From positions 1 through 22,802 of the forward strand of contig NZ_JNWZ01000100.1 in the NCBI RefSeq assembly GCF_000716545.1: 22,802 nt of DNA, read 5' to 3'. Of this stretch, positions 13,969 to 22,123 are shown piece by piece (the first letter of the stretch is position 1; each line of letters begins with the position of its first letter). Both the position numbers and the translations under genes were made by a program. A model generated the notes under the pieces. That model was given only the letters and a program-made list of their open reading frames with translations, made no database searches and had not been told where the DNA came from. Source of the DNA: Kitasatospora phosalacinea (GTDB taxonomy: Bacteria; Actinomycetota; Actinomycetes; Streptomycetales; Streptomycetaceae).

Positions 13969-14166
13969 TGTCGGAGTTCCGCTGACAGCGCGCCAGGTCA
14001 TCCGCGCGGTGGAGCGGGAACCGGAGGGACGCGGAGGGACGCGGAGGGCGCGGTGGCGGCGCGCGGTCCGGGGCGAGCGCGGTGCTACCCGTGTCCCGGT
14101 GGGCGGCCGCGCGTTGGGCACCGGGAACGGTGGCGGCCCCCGGCGGGCCGTGCGGGAGGTGGCTCG

Positions 14167-14709
14167 ATGGTGGCGGGTTGGTCGGCGCGTGGGCGGCGGG
14201 CGGCGGCGGGTTCGGTGGCGGCGGCGCTGGCCGTGCTCGGGCTGGGCGGGTGCATGTCGGTGGGCGCGGACGCCCCCGGCGGGGCGCTCCAGACGAAGCC
14301 GTCCGGGACGGGTGGTGGTGCGACGGCGAGCGCCAAGCCGGGCGCCGGCCCCGGTGCGCGGCAGGGCGCCCGGCCGGGGGAGCACGGCGGTTCGTTGAGC
14401 CTTGACGGCGCGTCACCCGGCGCGTCGCCCTCCACCGGGCCCCGGGCGCCCGGGGCCACCCCGCCGCCGGTACCGGAGGGGGTGCCGGGCGCGCCGGTGC
14501 AGGTGCCCGTCCCGTCGGCGAGCAGCGCGGCCCCGTCCGGGACGGCGAGCGGCCCGGCCTCGCCGCCGTCGCCCCCCGCGTCGCCCTCGGCGGACCCTTC
14601 GCCGAGCCCGCAGAGCAGTCCGCCGACGCCCTCGCACTCGGCGGTGCCGTCCGCGACGCCCAGCGGTCCGGGGTCGGAGGTGCCGAGCGGGTCGCCGTCG
14701 GCGCACTGA
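14167..14709 (+). CDS. Putative lipoprotein with long Pro/Ser/Ala-rich tail
   Basis: The 180-residue protein starts with a lipoprotein signal: RGRR, a hydrophobic run AAGSVAAALAVLGLG and a lipobox LGGC with the lipidated Cys at residue 29. Everything after that is low-complexity (SPSADPSPSPQSSPPTPSHS and similar) with no recognisable domain, so it is probably a disordered, surface-anchored spacer. The ATG is supported by GGGAGG 7 nt upstream. Codon usage in the tail shows strong G/C third positions and no stops, which supports a real gene, but low complexity makes this less certain. It stands alone between the divergent metallopeptidase gene and the helicase promoter. Confidence 0.65.
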   Translation: MVAGWSARGRRAAAGSVAAALAVLGLGGCMSVGADAPGGALQTKPSGTGGGATASAKPGAGPGARQGARPGEHGGSLSLDGASPGASPSTGPRAPGATPPPVPEGVPGAPVQVPVPSASSAAPSGTASGPASPPSPPASPSADPSPSPQSSPPTPSHSAVPSATPSGPGSEVPSGSPSAH

Positions 14710-14748
14710 GCGGTTCGGGCCTTCGTTCGACCGCGTTGACCAGGCCAT

Positions 14749-14778
14749 TTGCCTCTGATCCGCAGTCTCCCCTATGGT
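14749..14778 (+). promoter_or_regulatory. Promoter of the DEAD-box helicase gene
   Basis: TTGCCT (14749-14754), an 18-bp spacer and TATGGT (14773-14778) give a predicted start near 14785 and so a ~146-nt leader before the ATG at 14931. The leader is locally richer in A/T than the rest of the window. Confidence 0.5.
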
Positions 14779-14804
14779 GGTAGATCGTTCGTTTGATCCT
14801 ATTT

Positions 14805-14883
14805 GGCTGGCGCTCCTCATACACCTTTGAGCGCCCTTGGCGCGTTCCGGCGATCCGTGGCTGACCGCATAGAGGCGGTTTTT
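14805..14883 (+). promoter_or_regulatory. Structured 5' leader with terminator-like hairpin (candidate attenuator)
   Basis: GGCGCTC (14809-14815) can pair with GAGCGCC (14829-14835). The alternative GCGCC (14831-14835)/GGCGC (14839-14843) hairpin uses the same bases, so the two are mutually exclusive. Downstream, ACCGC (14864-14868) and GCGGT (14875-14879) form a stem followed by TTTTT (14879-14883), which resembles a weak intrinsic terminator. It lies inside the predicted transcript, 48 nt before the helicase ATG. I do not recognise it as a named RNA family. Confidence 0.45.
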
Positions 14884-14930
14884 CAACAGACCCCCGGACT
14901 TTGGCGCGTGCCACTTCCGGAAGGTTTTGC

Positions 14931-17072
14931 ATGTCTCTCGTTGACGACGCCCGCTTCGCCATGCCCGCGAACGGCTCCGACGCCGCCGACACCCACTCCC
15001 TCGACACCGACGCGCTGGACGCGGAGCTCGCCGAGCTCACCGTCGCCGACGCCGCCGCCGAGTTCGACACCGACATCGACGCCGATGCTGACGCCGAGGC
15101 CGACGACACCGCCGACGCCGCCGACGCCGAGCCCACCATCACCTTCGGTGACCTGGGCCTGCACGACGACGTGGTCCGGGCGCTCGCCAAGCGCGGCGTC
15201 ACCACCCCGTTCCCGATCCAGGCCGCGACCATCCCGGACGCGCTGGCCGGCAAGGACGTCCTGGGCCGCGGCCGCACCGGCTCCGGCAAGACCCTGAGCT
15301 TCGGCCTCCCGCTGCTGACCCGCCTCGCCGGCGGCGAGCGCACCAAGGCCAAGCACCCGCGCGGCCTGATCCTGGTCCCGACCCGCGAGCTGGCCATGCA
15401 GGTCGCCGACGCGCTGGAGCCGTTCGGCTCGGTGCTCGGCCTGCGCCTCAAGGTGGTCTGCGGCGGCACCTCGATGTCGAACCAGATCTACGCGCTGGAG
15501 CGCGGCGTGGACGTCCTGGTGGCCACCCCCGGCCGCCTGCGCGACCTGATCAACCGCGGCTCCGCCAAGATGGACGAGGTCGAGGTCGCCGTCCTGGACG
15601 AGGCCGACCAGATGGCCGACATGGGCTTCCTGCCCGAGGTCACCGAGATCCTCGACCTGGTGCCGGCCGGCGGCCAGCGCCTGCTGTTCTCCGCCACGCT
15701 GGAGAACGAGATCGACACCCTGGTCAAGCGCTACCTGAAGAACCCGGTCACCCACGAGGTCGACCCGTCGGCCGGCGCGGTCACCACCATGACCCACCAC
15801 ATCCTGGTCGTGAAGCCCAAGGACAAGGCGCCGATCACCAACGCGATCGCCGCCCGCAAGGGCCGCACCATCATCTTCGTCCGCACCCAGATGGGCGCGG
15901 ACCGGGTCGCCCAGCAGCTGATGGAAGCCGGGGTGAAGGCCGACGCGCTGCACGGCGGCATGACCCAGGGCGCCCGCACCCGCGTCCTCGGCGACTTCAA
16001 GGACGGCTACCTGAACGTGGTCGTCGCCACCGACGTCGCCGCCCGCGGCATCCACGTCGACGGCATCGACCTGGTGCTGAACGTCGACCCGGCCGGTGAC
16101 CACAAGGACTACCTGCACCGCTCCGGCCGCACCGCCCGGGCCGGCCGCTCCGGCATCGTCGTCACCCTGGTGCTGCCGCACCAGCGCCGCGGCGTGTTCC
16201 GGCTGATGGAGGACGCGGGCGTGGACGCCTCGCGCCACATCCTCGACCACGCCTTCGACGCCGAGGTGGCCCGGATCACCGGTGCCCGCTCGCTGGTCGA
16301 GGTGCAGGCCGAGAGCGCGTCCGGCATCGCCGGCGCCGCCGAGCGCGAGGTCGCCGAGCTGACCCGCGAGCTGGAGCGCGCCCAGCGCCGCGCCACCGAG
16401 CTGCGCGAGGAGGCCGACCGCCTGGCCTCCCGGGCCGCCCGCGAGCGGGCCGAGCTGGGCATCGAGGACGAGGAGCCGGCCGCCGAGGCCGACGCCGAGG
16501 CCCCCGTCGCCGCCGTCGCCGTCCCGGCCGAGGCCGAGCCGGTGACCGAGGAGCGCACCCCGTCCTACCGCGAGGCCCGCAACGACCGCCCGGCGTACAA
16601 CAACCGGGACCGCGGCGACCGTGAGCGCGGTGGCTTCAACCGTGACGACCGTCCGGCCCGTTCCTTCGGTGACCGGGACCGTGGCGAGCGCGGCGGTTTC
16701 AACCGTGACGCCGTGACGACCGTCCGGCCCGTTCCTTCGGTGACCGGGACCGTGGCGAGCGCGGCGGTTTCAACCGTGACGCGTGGCGGCCGTTCGTTCG
16801 GCGGCGACCGTGAGCGCGGCGGCTTCAACCGCGACGACCGTCCGGCCCGCTCCTTCGGCGACCGGGACCGCGGCCAGGCCGGTGGCGGCAGCCGTCCGTT
16901 CGTGCGGCGCGACGACCACCGCTCCGGTGGGCGCCCGCAGGGTGGCGGCTTCAACCGCGACGACCGTGGCGGCCGTTCGTTCGGCGGCGACCGTGAGCGC
17001 GGCGGCTTCAACCGCGACGACCGTGGCGGCTTCAACGGTGGCGGCGACCGCAAGCCGCGCTGGAAGAACTGA
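14931..17072 (+). CDS. DEAD-box ATP-dependent RNA helicase with RGG-like tail
   Basis: The 713-residue protein has an acidic Asp/Ala-rich N-terminus (about 15-68). The Q motif lies near FPIQ (94-97), Walker A is GRTGSGKT (114-121), PTREL is at 150-154 and DEAD at 223-226. SAT is at 254-256 and motif VI is HRSGRTARAGR (396-406). A helical segment (about 465-510) and an acidic linker lead to a ~155-residue Arg/Gly/Asp-rich tail with RGGFNRDDR and RSFGGDR repeats, as in CsdA/DeaD/RhlE-like helicases that bind structured RNA and act in ribosome assembly and cold adaptation. ATG 14931 has GGAAGG 6 nt upstream. Residues 594-617 are read in a foreign frame because of a 71-bp duplication. A 13-bp-stem terminator follows the gene. 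Confidence 0.95.
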   Translation: MSLVDDARFAMPANGSDAADTHSLDTDALDAELAELTVADAAAEFDTDIDADADAEADDTADAADAEPTITFGDLGLHDDVVRALAKRGVTTPFPIQAATIPDALAGKDVLGRGRTGSGKTLSFGLPLLTRLAGGERTKAKHPRGLILVPTRELAMQVADALEPFGSVLGLRLKVVCGGTSMSNQIYALERGVDVLVATPGRLRDLINRGSAKMDEVEVAVLDEADQMADMGFLPEVTEILDLVPAGGQRLLFSATLENEIDTLVKRYLKNPVTHEVDPSAGAVTTMTHHILVVKPKDKAPITNAIAARKGRTIIFVRTQMGADRVAQQLMEAGVKADALHGGMTQGARTRVLGDFKDGYLNVVVATDVAARGIHVDGIDLVLNVDPAGDHKDYLHRSGRTARAGRSGIVVTLVLPHQRRGVFRLMEDAGVDASRHILDHAFDAEVARITGARSLVEVQAESASGIAGAAEREVAELTRELERAQRRATELREEADRLASRAARERAELGIEDEEPAAEADAEAPVAAVAVPAEAEPVTEERTPSYREARNDRPAYNNRDRGDRERGGFNRDDRPARSFGDRDRGERGGFNRDAVTTVRPVPSVTGTVASAAVSTVTRGGRSFGGDRERGGFNRDDRPARSFGDRDRGQAGGGSRPFVRRDDHRSGGRPQGGGFNRDDRGGRSFGGDRERGGFNRDDRGGFNGGGDRKPRWKN
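16640..16781 (+). repeat. Exact 71-bp tandem duplication in the helicase tail
   Basis: Bases 16640-16710 and 16711-16781 are identical over 71 bp. Because 71 is not a multiple of three, the second copy is read in a shifted frame (residues 594-617, A then VTTVRPVPSVTGTVASAAVS and TVT). The normal frame resumes at 16782 with RGGRSFGGD. Confidence 0.95.
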
Positions 17073-17094
17073 CCTGCCGCAGGCAGGACGATCC

Positions 17095-17124
17095 GGGCCC
17101 GCTCCACTTCGGTGGGGCGGGCCC
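17095..17124 (+). terminator. Terminator after the helicase gene
   Basis: A 13-bp stem (17095-17107 with 17112-17124, one wobble) closes on a TTCG tetraloop, an unusually stable loop, 22 bp after the helicase stop codon. There is no T-tract. Confidence 0.8.
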
Positions 17125-17150
17125 GCCCGCGTTCCCGGGGCCGAAAATCG

Positions 17151-17180
17151 TTGGTGGGGGCGGGAGTCGGGGGTTAGCGT
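17151..17180 (+). promoter_or_regulatory. Promoter of the PARG-like gene (probable leaderless start)
   Basis: TTGGTG (17151-17156), an 18-bp spacer and TAGCGT (17175-17180) end 8 nt before the ATG at 17189. The only purine-rich stretch, GGAG, is one base from the ATG and too close to act as a ribosome site. Confidence 0.5.
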
Positions 17181-17188
17181 GCCGGAGC

Positions 17189-18007
17189 ATGAGCAGTAGG
17201 CAGCAGGCCCTGGCCGCGCAGAACGAGCAGATCGCCGACCGGGGCGAGTACCGGAGTCCGGGCGGGGCGGTGGTGCGGATCGCCGAGGAACTGGCCGAGG
17301 CCCGGGCCGGCACGGTCTCGTACCGGGCGGACGCGGAGTTCGGGCCCGGGCCGGGGCCGCTGGCGGCCGGGGCGGTGGTCGAGGTGACCGACGAGGGCAG
17401 CATGCAGGCGGCCCGGCGGCTGGTGGGGGACGGCGGGCGCGGCGTCGCGGTGCTGAACTTCGCGTCCGCGCGCAACCCCGGCGGCGGGTACCTGCGCGGT
17501 GCCAAGGCCCAGGAGGAGGACGTCTGCCGCTCCTCGCTGCTGTACCGCTGCCTGCTGGAGGCCCCGGACTACTACGCGGCGCACCGGGCCTCCACCGACC
17601 TGCACTACAGCCACCGGGTGATCTGGTCGCCCGGGGTGCCGGTGATCCGGGACGACCGGGGGGAGCTGCTGGAGCGCACCCACCGGGTCGGCTTCCTGAC
17701 CTCGCCCGCGCCCAACGCGGGCCAGCTGGCGCTGCGTTCGCCCGACCGCCGGCTCGACCTCGGCCCGGTGCTGGCCGAGCGGGCCGGGCGGGTGCTGGCC
17801 GTCGCCGCCCGGCACGGCGTCCGGGAGCTGGTGCTGGGCGCGTGGGGCTGCGGGGTGTTCCGCAACGACCCGGCGGAGGTGGCGGACGCGTTCGGGCGGG
17901 CCCTGGACGGGTGGGGCGCGGCCTTCGACCGGGTGGTGTTCGCGGTCTGGGACCGCAACCGGCCCTCGGCGAACCGGGCGGCCTTCGAGAAGCGATTCGG
18001 CGGCTGA
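17189..18007 (+). CDS. Microbial-type poly(ADP-ribose) glycohydrolase (TIGR02452 family)
   Basis: The 272-residue protein carries the bacterial PARG signature GGG-x7-QEE: NPGGGYLRGAKAQEEDVCRS at about 96-115, with GGG at 98-100 and the catalytic Glu pair at 109-110. It also has the macrodomain-like VAVLNFASA before it and VLGAWGCGVFRNDP near the C-terminus. Length and motif order fit the TIGR02452 / microbial PARG catalytic family, which removes ADP-ribose chains or units from proteins by hydrolysis. No PARP or ART gene is visible nearby, so its in-vivo substrate is open. The mRNA may be leaderless. It converges on the small membrane gene at 18027 with a 19-bp gap. Confidence 0.92.
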   Translation: MSSRQQALAAQNEQIADRGEYRSPGGAVVRIAEELAEARAGTVSYRADAEFGPGPGPLAAGAVVEVTDEGSMQAARRLVGDGGRGVAVLNFASARNPGGGYLRGAKAQEEDVCRSSLLYRCLLEAPDYYAAHRASTDLHYSHRVIWSPGVPVIRDDRGELLERTHRVGFLTSPAPNAGQLALRSPDRRLDLGPVLAERAGRVLAVAARHGVRELVLGAWGCGVFRNDPAEVADAFGRALDGWGAAFDRVVFAVWDRNRPSANRAAFEKRFGG

Positions 18008-18026
18008 ACGCCCTTGCCCGGCCGGG

Positions 18027-18326
18027 TCAGTCGCCGGTGGCCAGCGCGGAGGCGGCGGCCACCACGCCCGTCACCGACAGCACGGCCGGCCAGGCGCCGA
18101 TCTTCTTCGCCAGCGGGTGCGAGCCGCCGAACGCCGCCAGGTACAGCGCGGTCAGCCCCGCCGCGGCCGGCGCCCCCGACCGCCGCCCCCAGCGCACCGC
18201 GGCGGTCGCCCCGGCCGCGGCCAGCACCGCGCCCCCCAACTCGCGCCGGCCGCTGAACCGCGCGGTCGCGTACCCGCCGATCAGCCCGGTGGCGGCGACG
18301 GCGGCGGTGGCGGGGAAACGGGCCAT
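18027..18326 (-). CDS. Small hydrophobic membrane protein, unknown function
   Basis: The 99-residue protein has about three hydrophobic stretches (AAVAATGLIGGYATARF, then LGGAVLAAAGATAAV, then AAAGLTALYLAAFGG and AWPAVLSVTGVVAAASALAT). A conserved-looking AFGGSHPLAKKIGAW lies between the last two. I do not recognise a family. ATG 18326 is preceded by AAGGAG with 8-nt spacing. It is divergent from the LtrA gene; the intergenic region contains direct and inverted GTGGACGG repeats. Confidence 0.72.
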   Translation of the reverse strand: MARFPATAAVAATGLIGGYATARFSGRRELGGAVLAAAGATAAVRWGRRSGAPAAAGLTALYLAAFGGSHPLAKKIGAWPAVLSVTGVVAAASALATGD

Positions 18327-18362
18327 GGGACGTACTCCTTCACGACGGCGGACCGGGATCGG

Positions 18363-18395
18363 CCGGTGGACGCACCGGTGGACGGCACCGTCCAC
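18363..18395. promoter_or_regulatory. Direct plus inverted repeat array between the membrane-protein and LtrA genes
   Basis: CCGGTGGACG occurs at 18363-18372 and again at 18375-18384. The second copy contributes GTGGACGG (18378-18385), which pairs with CCGTCCAC (18388-18395) as a perfect 8-bp inverted repeat with a 2-bp spacer. Three equal half-sites spaced near one helical turn suggest a regulator-binding region for one or both divergent genes. Confidence 0.5.
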
Positions 18396-18442
18396 GGTAA
18401 CGCTCCCAACGAGCCGCCCGCCGTGCGGGGAACGGGGATTGG

Positions 18443-18448
18443 GATACT
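18443..18448 (+). promoter_or_regulatory. -10 element for a probable leaderless LtrA transcript
   Basis: GATACT (18443-18448) ends 6 nt before the GTG at 18455, and no Shine-Dalgarno precedes that codon. No clear -35 is seen. Confidence 0.35.
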
Positions 18449-18454
18449 CGGGCG

Positions 18455-19648
18455 GTGACCGCCACAGAGTCTGAACCGACGGGGGACGGGGAGCTGCGGG
18501 CGAGCCCGCTGGAGCTCTTCTTCGACCTGGTCTTCGTCTTCGTCATCACCCAGCTCACCGCGAGCCTGGCCCACCACCTCACCCCGGGCGGGCTCGCCCG
18601 GGTGCTGGTGATGCTGGCGGTGATCTGGTGGATGTACGACGCCTACATCTGGGTCGCCAACGCGGTCCCGCCGCGCACGGCCGGGCAGCGGGCGCTGATG
18701 CTGCTGGGGATGGGCTGCTTCCTGGTCATCGCGCTGAGCGTGCCGCGGGCCTTCGAGGGCGGCGGCGAGACCTTCGGCTGGGCGTACCTGCTAGTGATCG
18801 CCGTGCACACCGGGATGTTCGCCACCGCCGGGGTCCGGCTCGGGGCGGTGGCGCGGATGGGGGCGCTCAACCTGCTGGGGGCCGGGCTGGTGATCACCGG
18901 CGGCTACCTCCGCGGCGGGCCCGAACTGCTGCTCTGGACGGCCGCGTTCGCCCTCCAGCTGGCCATCCCGTACCTGGTCGACCTGCCGCGCTTCCAACTG
19001 CGCGCCGACCACTTCGTGGAGCGCCACGGGTTGGTGGTGATCGTGGCCTTCGGCGAGTCGGTGATCGCCATCGGGGTCGGCATCGGCGAGGCGGAGCTCA
19101 CCCCGGCGCTGATCGGCGCCGCGCTGCTCGCGCTGACCGTCTGCGTCGGCCTGTGGTGGGCGTACTTCGGTGCGGACGACGAGGAGCACGCCGTCCGCGC
19201 GATGGCCGGGCTCGACGACGCGCGGCGCAACCTGGCTGCCATCAAGGTCTACAACCTGGGCCACTACGGGCTGCTGCTGGCGGTCATCCTGTTCGCCACC
19301 GGCGCCAAGAGCGCCACCGCGCACCCGGGTTCGACGATCCACCTGCCCGAGGCGCTCGCCCTGGCCGGCGGTGTCGCGCTCTTCCTGGGCGCCAACACCG
19401 CCGTCCGCCGGATCCTGGTGCTCGGCCCCGTCCGGCTGCGGCTGCTGGCCGCAGCGCTGGTCATGGCCGCCGTCCCGCTCGGCATCCGGGTCGGCGCGCT
19501 CGCCCAACTCGCCGCCACCGCAGCCGTCCTGGCCCTGGTCTTCCGGGCGGAGGGGCGTCCGGCGGGCGGGCCGCCGCCCTACCTGCCGGCGGCCCGGGCC
19601 GAGGAAGCCGCCGCCGTCACGCCGGGCCCAGCGAGCGGAGGGCGGTGA
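18455..19648 (+). CDS. Low-temperature-requirement A (LtrA) family membrane protein
   Basis: The 397-residue protein starts with the LtrA signature SPLELFFDLVFVFVITQLT (about 17-35) and continues with around ten to twelve hydrophobic helices. These include WWMYDAYIWVANAV, DHFVERHGLVVIVAFGESV and ALTVCVGLWWAYF, all diagnostic for LtrA (PF06772). The biochemical role of the family is unsettled; it was named from a Listeria low-temperature mutant. The C-terminal ~35 residues are Ala/Pro-rich and cytosolic. The start is GTG at 18455 without a ribosome site. The last 32 bp overlap, tail to tail, the end of the phosphatase gene on the other strand. Confidence 0.93.
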   Translation: MTATESEPTGDGELRASPLELFFDLVFVFVITQLTASLAHHLTPGGLARVLVMLAVIWWMYDAYIWVANAVPPRTAGQRALMLLGMGCFLVIALSVPRAFEGGGETFGWAYLLVIAVHTGMFATAGVRLGAVARMGALNLLGAGLVITGGYLRGGPELLLWTAAFALQLAIPYLVDLPRFQLRADHFVERHGLVVIVAFGESVIAIGVGIGEAELTPALIGAALLALTVCVGLWWAYFGADDEEHAVRAMAGLDDARRNLAAIKVYNLGHYGLLLAVILFATGAKSATAHPGSTIHLPEALALAGGVALFLGANTAVRRILVLGPVRLRLLAAALVMAAVPLGIRVGALAQLAATAAVLALVFRAEGRPAGGPPPYLPAARAEEAAAVTPGPASGGR

Positions 19649-20315
19649 GTTCGGCGTCGGTGGCGCCGTGGTCGCGGAGGTAGGCGGCCAGGGAGCCGTG
19701 GCGGGCGGTGGCGCGGTCGAGGGCGGCGTGCAGGTGGGCGGCTTCGACGGGGCGGGACAGGCGTTCCACCCCGGCCGCGTCGTAGTAGGGCACGGGGCCG
19801 CGGTCGAGCCCCAGGCCGGGGTTGGAGAGCAGGAAGTCGGCGGTGGCGCCTTCGAGCGACAGGCCGGCCAGGGTCTGCAGGACGGCGATGGTCAGGCCGG
19901 TGCGGTCCTTGCCGACGGCGCAGTGCACCAGCAGCGGGGCGCCGGTGGCCAGGGCCCGGACGGCGGCGGCGACGGCGATGCCGCCGGTCTCGGCCATGAA
20001 CGGGTAGAGCGCGGCCTGGTCCTCGGGCCAGGCCCGGTCGGTGGTGGCCGGATCCGGCAGCAGCGGCAGGTGCAGGTAGTCGACGCCGTCCGGCAGCCGG
20101 TCGGGGTACTGCTCGACCTCCGGGGTGCTGCGCAGGTCGAGGACGGTGCGGACGCCGAGCTCCGCGAAGCGCCGCCGGCCCTCGTCGGTGAGGCGGTTGA
20201 GGGTGGCCGAGCGGTAGAGCAGCCCGGGGCGGTAGACGCCGGCCCCGGCGTCGCGGAGGTTGGGGACGTCGGGGATGTCGAGGAACGGAGCGGCGGCGAT
20301 CTCGGTCTCGGTCAT
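19617..20315 (-). CDS. Tyrosine-protein phosphatase family protein
   Basis: The 232-residue protein carries the P-loop HCAVGKDRTG (131-140), with nucleophile Cys132 and Arg138 of the CX5R motif. The GKDRTG form is typical of PTP-like and lipid phosphatases of the Y_phosphatase3 group (PF13350). NLRDAG near the N-terminus (19-24) and YRPGLLYRSATLNRLT, VRTVLDLRS fit the same family. It should hydrolyse phosphotyrosine or phosphoinositide-like substrates in the cytoplasm. I start it at ATG 20315 because TACCGT ends 7 nt upstream, suggesting a leaderless mRNA; a GTG three codons earlier is an alternative. The hexanucleotide repeat at 20401-20490 lies just upstream. Its 3' end overlaps the LtrA gene. 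Confidence 0.9.
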   Translation of the reverse strand: MTETEIAAAPFLDIPDVPNLRDAGAGVYRPGLLYRSATLNRLTDEGRRRFAELGVRTVLDLRSTPEVEQYPDRLPDGVDYLHLPLLPDPATTDRAWPEDQAALYPFMAETGGIAVAAAVRALATGAPLLVHCAVGKDRTGLTIAVLQTLAGLSLEGATADFLLSNPGLGLDRGPVPYYDAAGVERLSRPVEAAHLHAALDRATARHGSLAAYLRDHGATDAELTALRSLGPA

Positions 20316-20329
20316 GCGTTCCACGGTAG

Positions 20330-21261
<932 letters not shown>

Positions 21262-21372
21262 GCCGCTGCTCCTCCGCCTGTCCGTCCGTCCACGATGTGT
21301 GCGGTTCCGACCGTAGCCCATCAGGTGAAATCCCTTTGCGGCCGGTGCGGTCTGCGGCCGAGCATCACTGCC

Positions 21373-21990
21373 ATGGATCCCTCGCTCTCCCCCCACGGCC
21401 CGCTGCGGGCCGAACTGCCCGACGCGGCCGCCTACCTGGCCGCCGACGAGGTCGTCGACCACGACCACCCCGCGATCGTCGCGCTCGCCGCCGGGCTGCG
21501 GCGGGCGGACCCGGTGCGGACCGCCGAGGCGGCGTTCGAGTACGTCCGCGACCGGATCGACCACTCGGCGGACGTGGGCCGCTGGTCGGCCGCCTACCGG
21601 GCCTCCGACGTGCTCGCCGCCGGGAACGCGATCTGCCACGGCAAGTCGCACCTGCTGGCCGCGCTGCTGCGCGCCAACGGCATCCCGGCGGGCCTGTGCT
21701 ACCAGAAGCTGGACGTCCTGCACGGCCTCAACGGCGTCCTGCTGCCCGGCAGTTCGTGGTGGGTCCGGCTGGACGGCCGGGGCAACCGGAACGGCGCCGA
21801 CGGGCACTTCGCCACCACCCCCGCCGAGGAGCGGCCGGCCTGGGCCAACGACCCGGCGCTCGGCGAGCACCACTACACCACCGTGTACGCCACCACGCCG
21901 AAGGCGCTGCTGGACGGCCTGCGGACGGCCGTCCCGAACTCCACCGGGTACGGCTACCTGCCGCTCGAACTGCCGGATTCGGTGCGGTAG
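21373..21990 (+). CDS. Transglutaminase-like superfamily protein
   Basis: The 205-residue protein has the transglutaminase/protease-like core: YVRDRIDHSAD, then ASDVLAAGNAICHGKSHLLA with the probable nucleophile Cys88, then LLRANGIPAGLCYQKL. H117 (LHGLNGV) and D134 (WWVRLDGRG) complete a plausible Cys-His-Asp triad. Such stand-alone domains act as cysteine peptidases or amidases on unknown substrates. The ATG at 21373 lacks a Shine-Dalgarno, and I see no convincing -10. No signal peptide is present. Confidence 0.9.
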   Translation: MDPSLSPHGPLRAELPDAAAYLAADEVVDHDHPAIVALAAGLRRADPVRTAEAAFEYVRDRIDHSADVGRWSAAYRASDVLAAGNAICHGKSHLLAALLRANGIPAGLCYQKLDVLHGLNGVLLPGSSWWVRLDGRGNRNGADGHFATTPAEERPAWANDPALGEHHYTTVYATTPKALLDGLRTAVPNSTGYGYLPLELPDSVR

Positions 21991-22022
21991 TCCGCCGTCG
22001 GCCGACCTCGGCACGTCCGCCC

Positions 22023-22057
22023 GCCCGGCCGGAAATCGTTCGCGCGGGCGGCCGGGC
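22023..22057 (+). terminator. Candidate terminator after the transglutaminase-like gene
   Basis: GCCCGGCC (22023-22030) pairs perfectly with GGCCGGGC (22050-22057) over a 19-nt loop, 33 bp after the stop codon. There is no T-tract and the loop is long, so support is moderate. Confidence 0.4.
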
Positions 22058-22123
22058 CCGGGAGACACTGCCGCTTCCACCCGTGTCCGCACCCGCCCGC
22101 GACCGCCGAGGAGGCGTCCGCCC

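Noticed and set aside
14911..14923. CTTCCGGAAG palindrome over the helicase ribosome site as a sequestering hairpin
   Set aside because: It has no loop and could not fold on itself as RNA. It is more likely coincidence.
13472..15469. Long minus-strand open frame (665 codons) spanning the tRNA-Glu flank to the helicase N-terminus
   Set aside because: It runs antisense to the helicase and lipoprotein genes and through the metallopeptidase in another frame. The product is low-complexity Ser/Pro/Arg/Ala, a typical shadow in GC-rich DNA.
14883..16250. Minus-strand open frame of 455 codons opposite the helicase
   Set aside because: It is an antisense shadow rich in Val, Gly, Asp and His, and the helicase motifs lie on the other strand.
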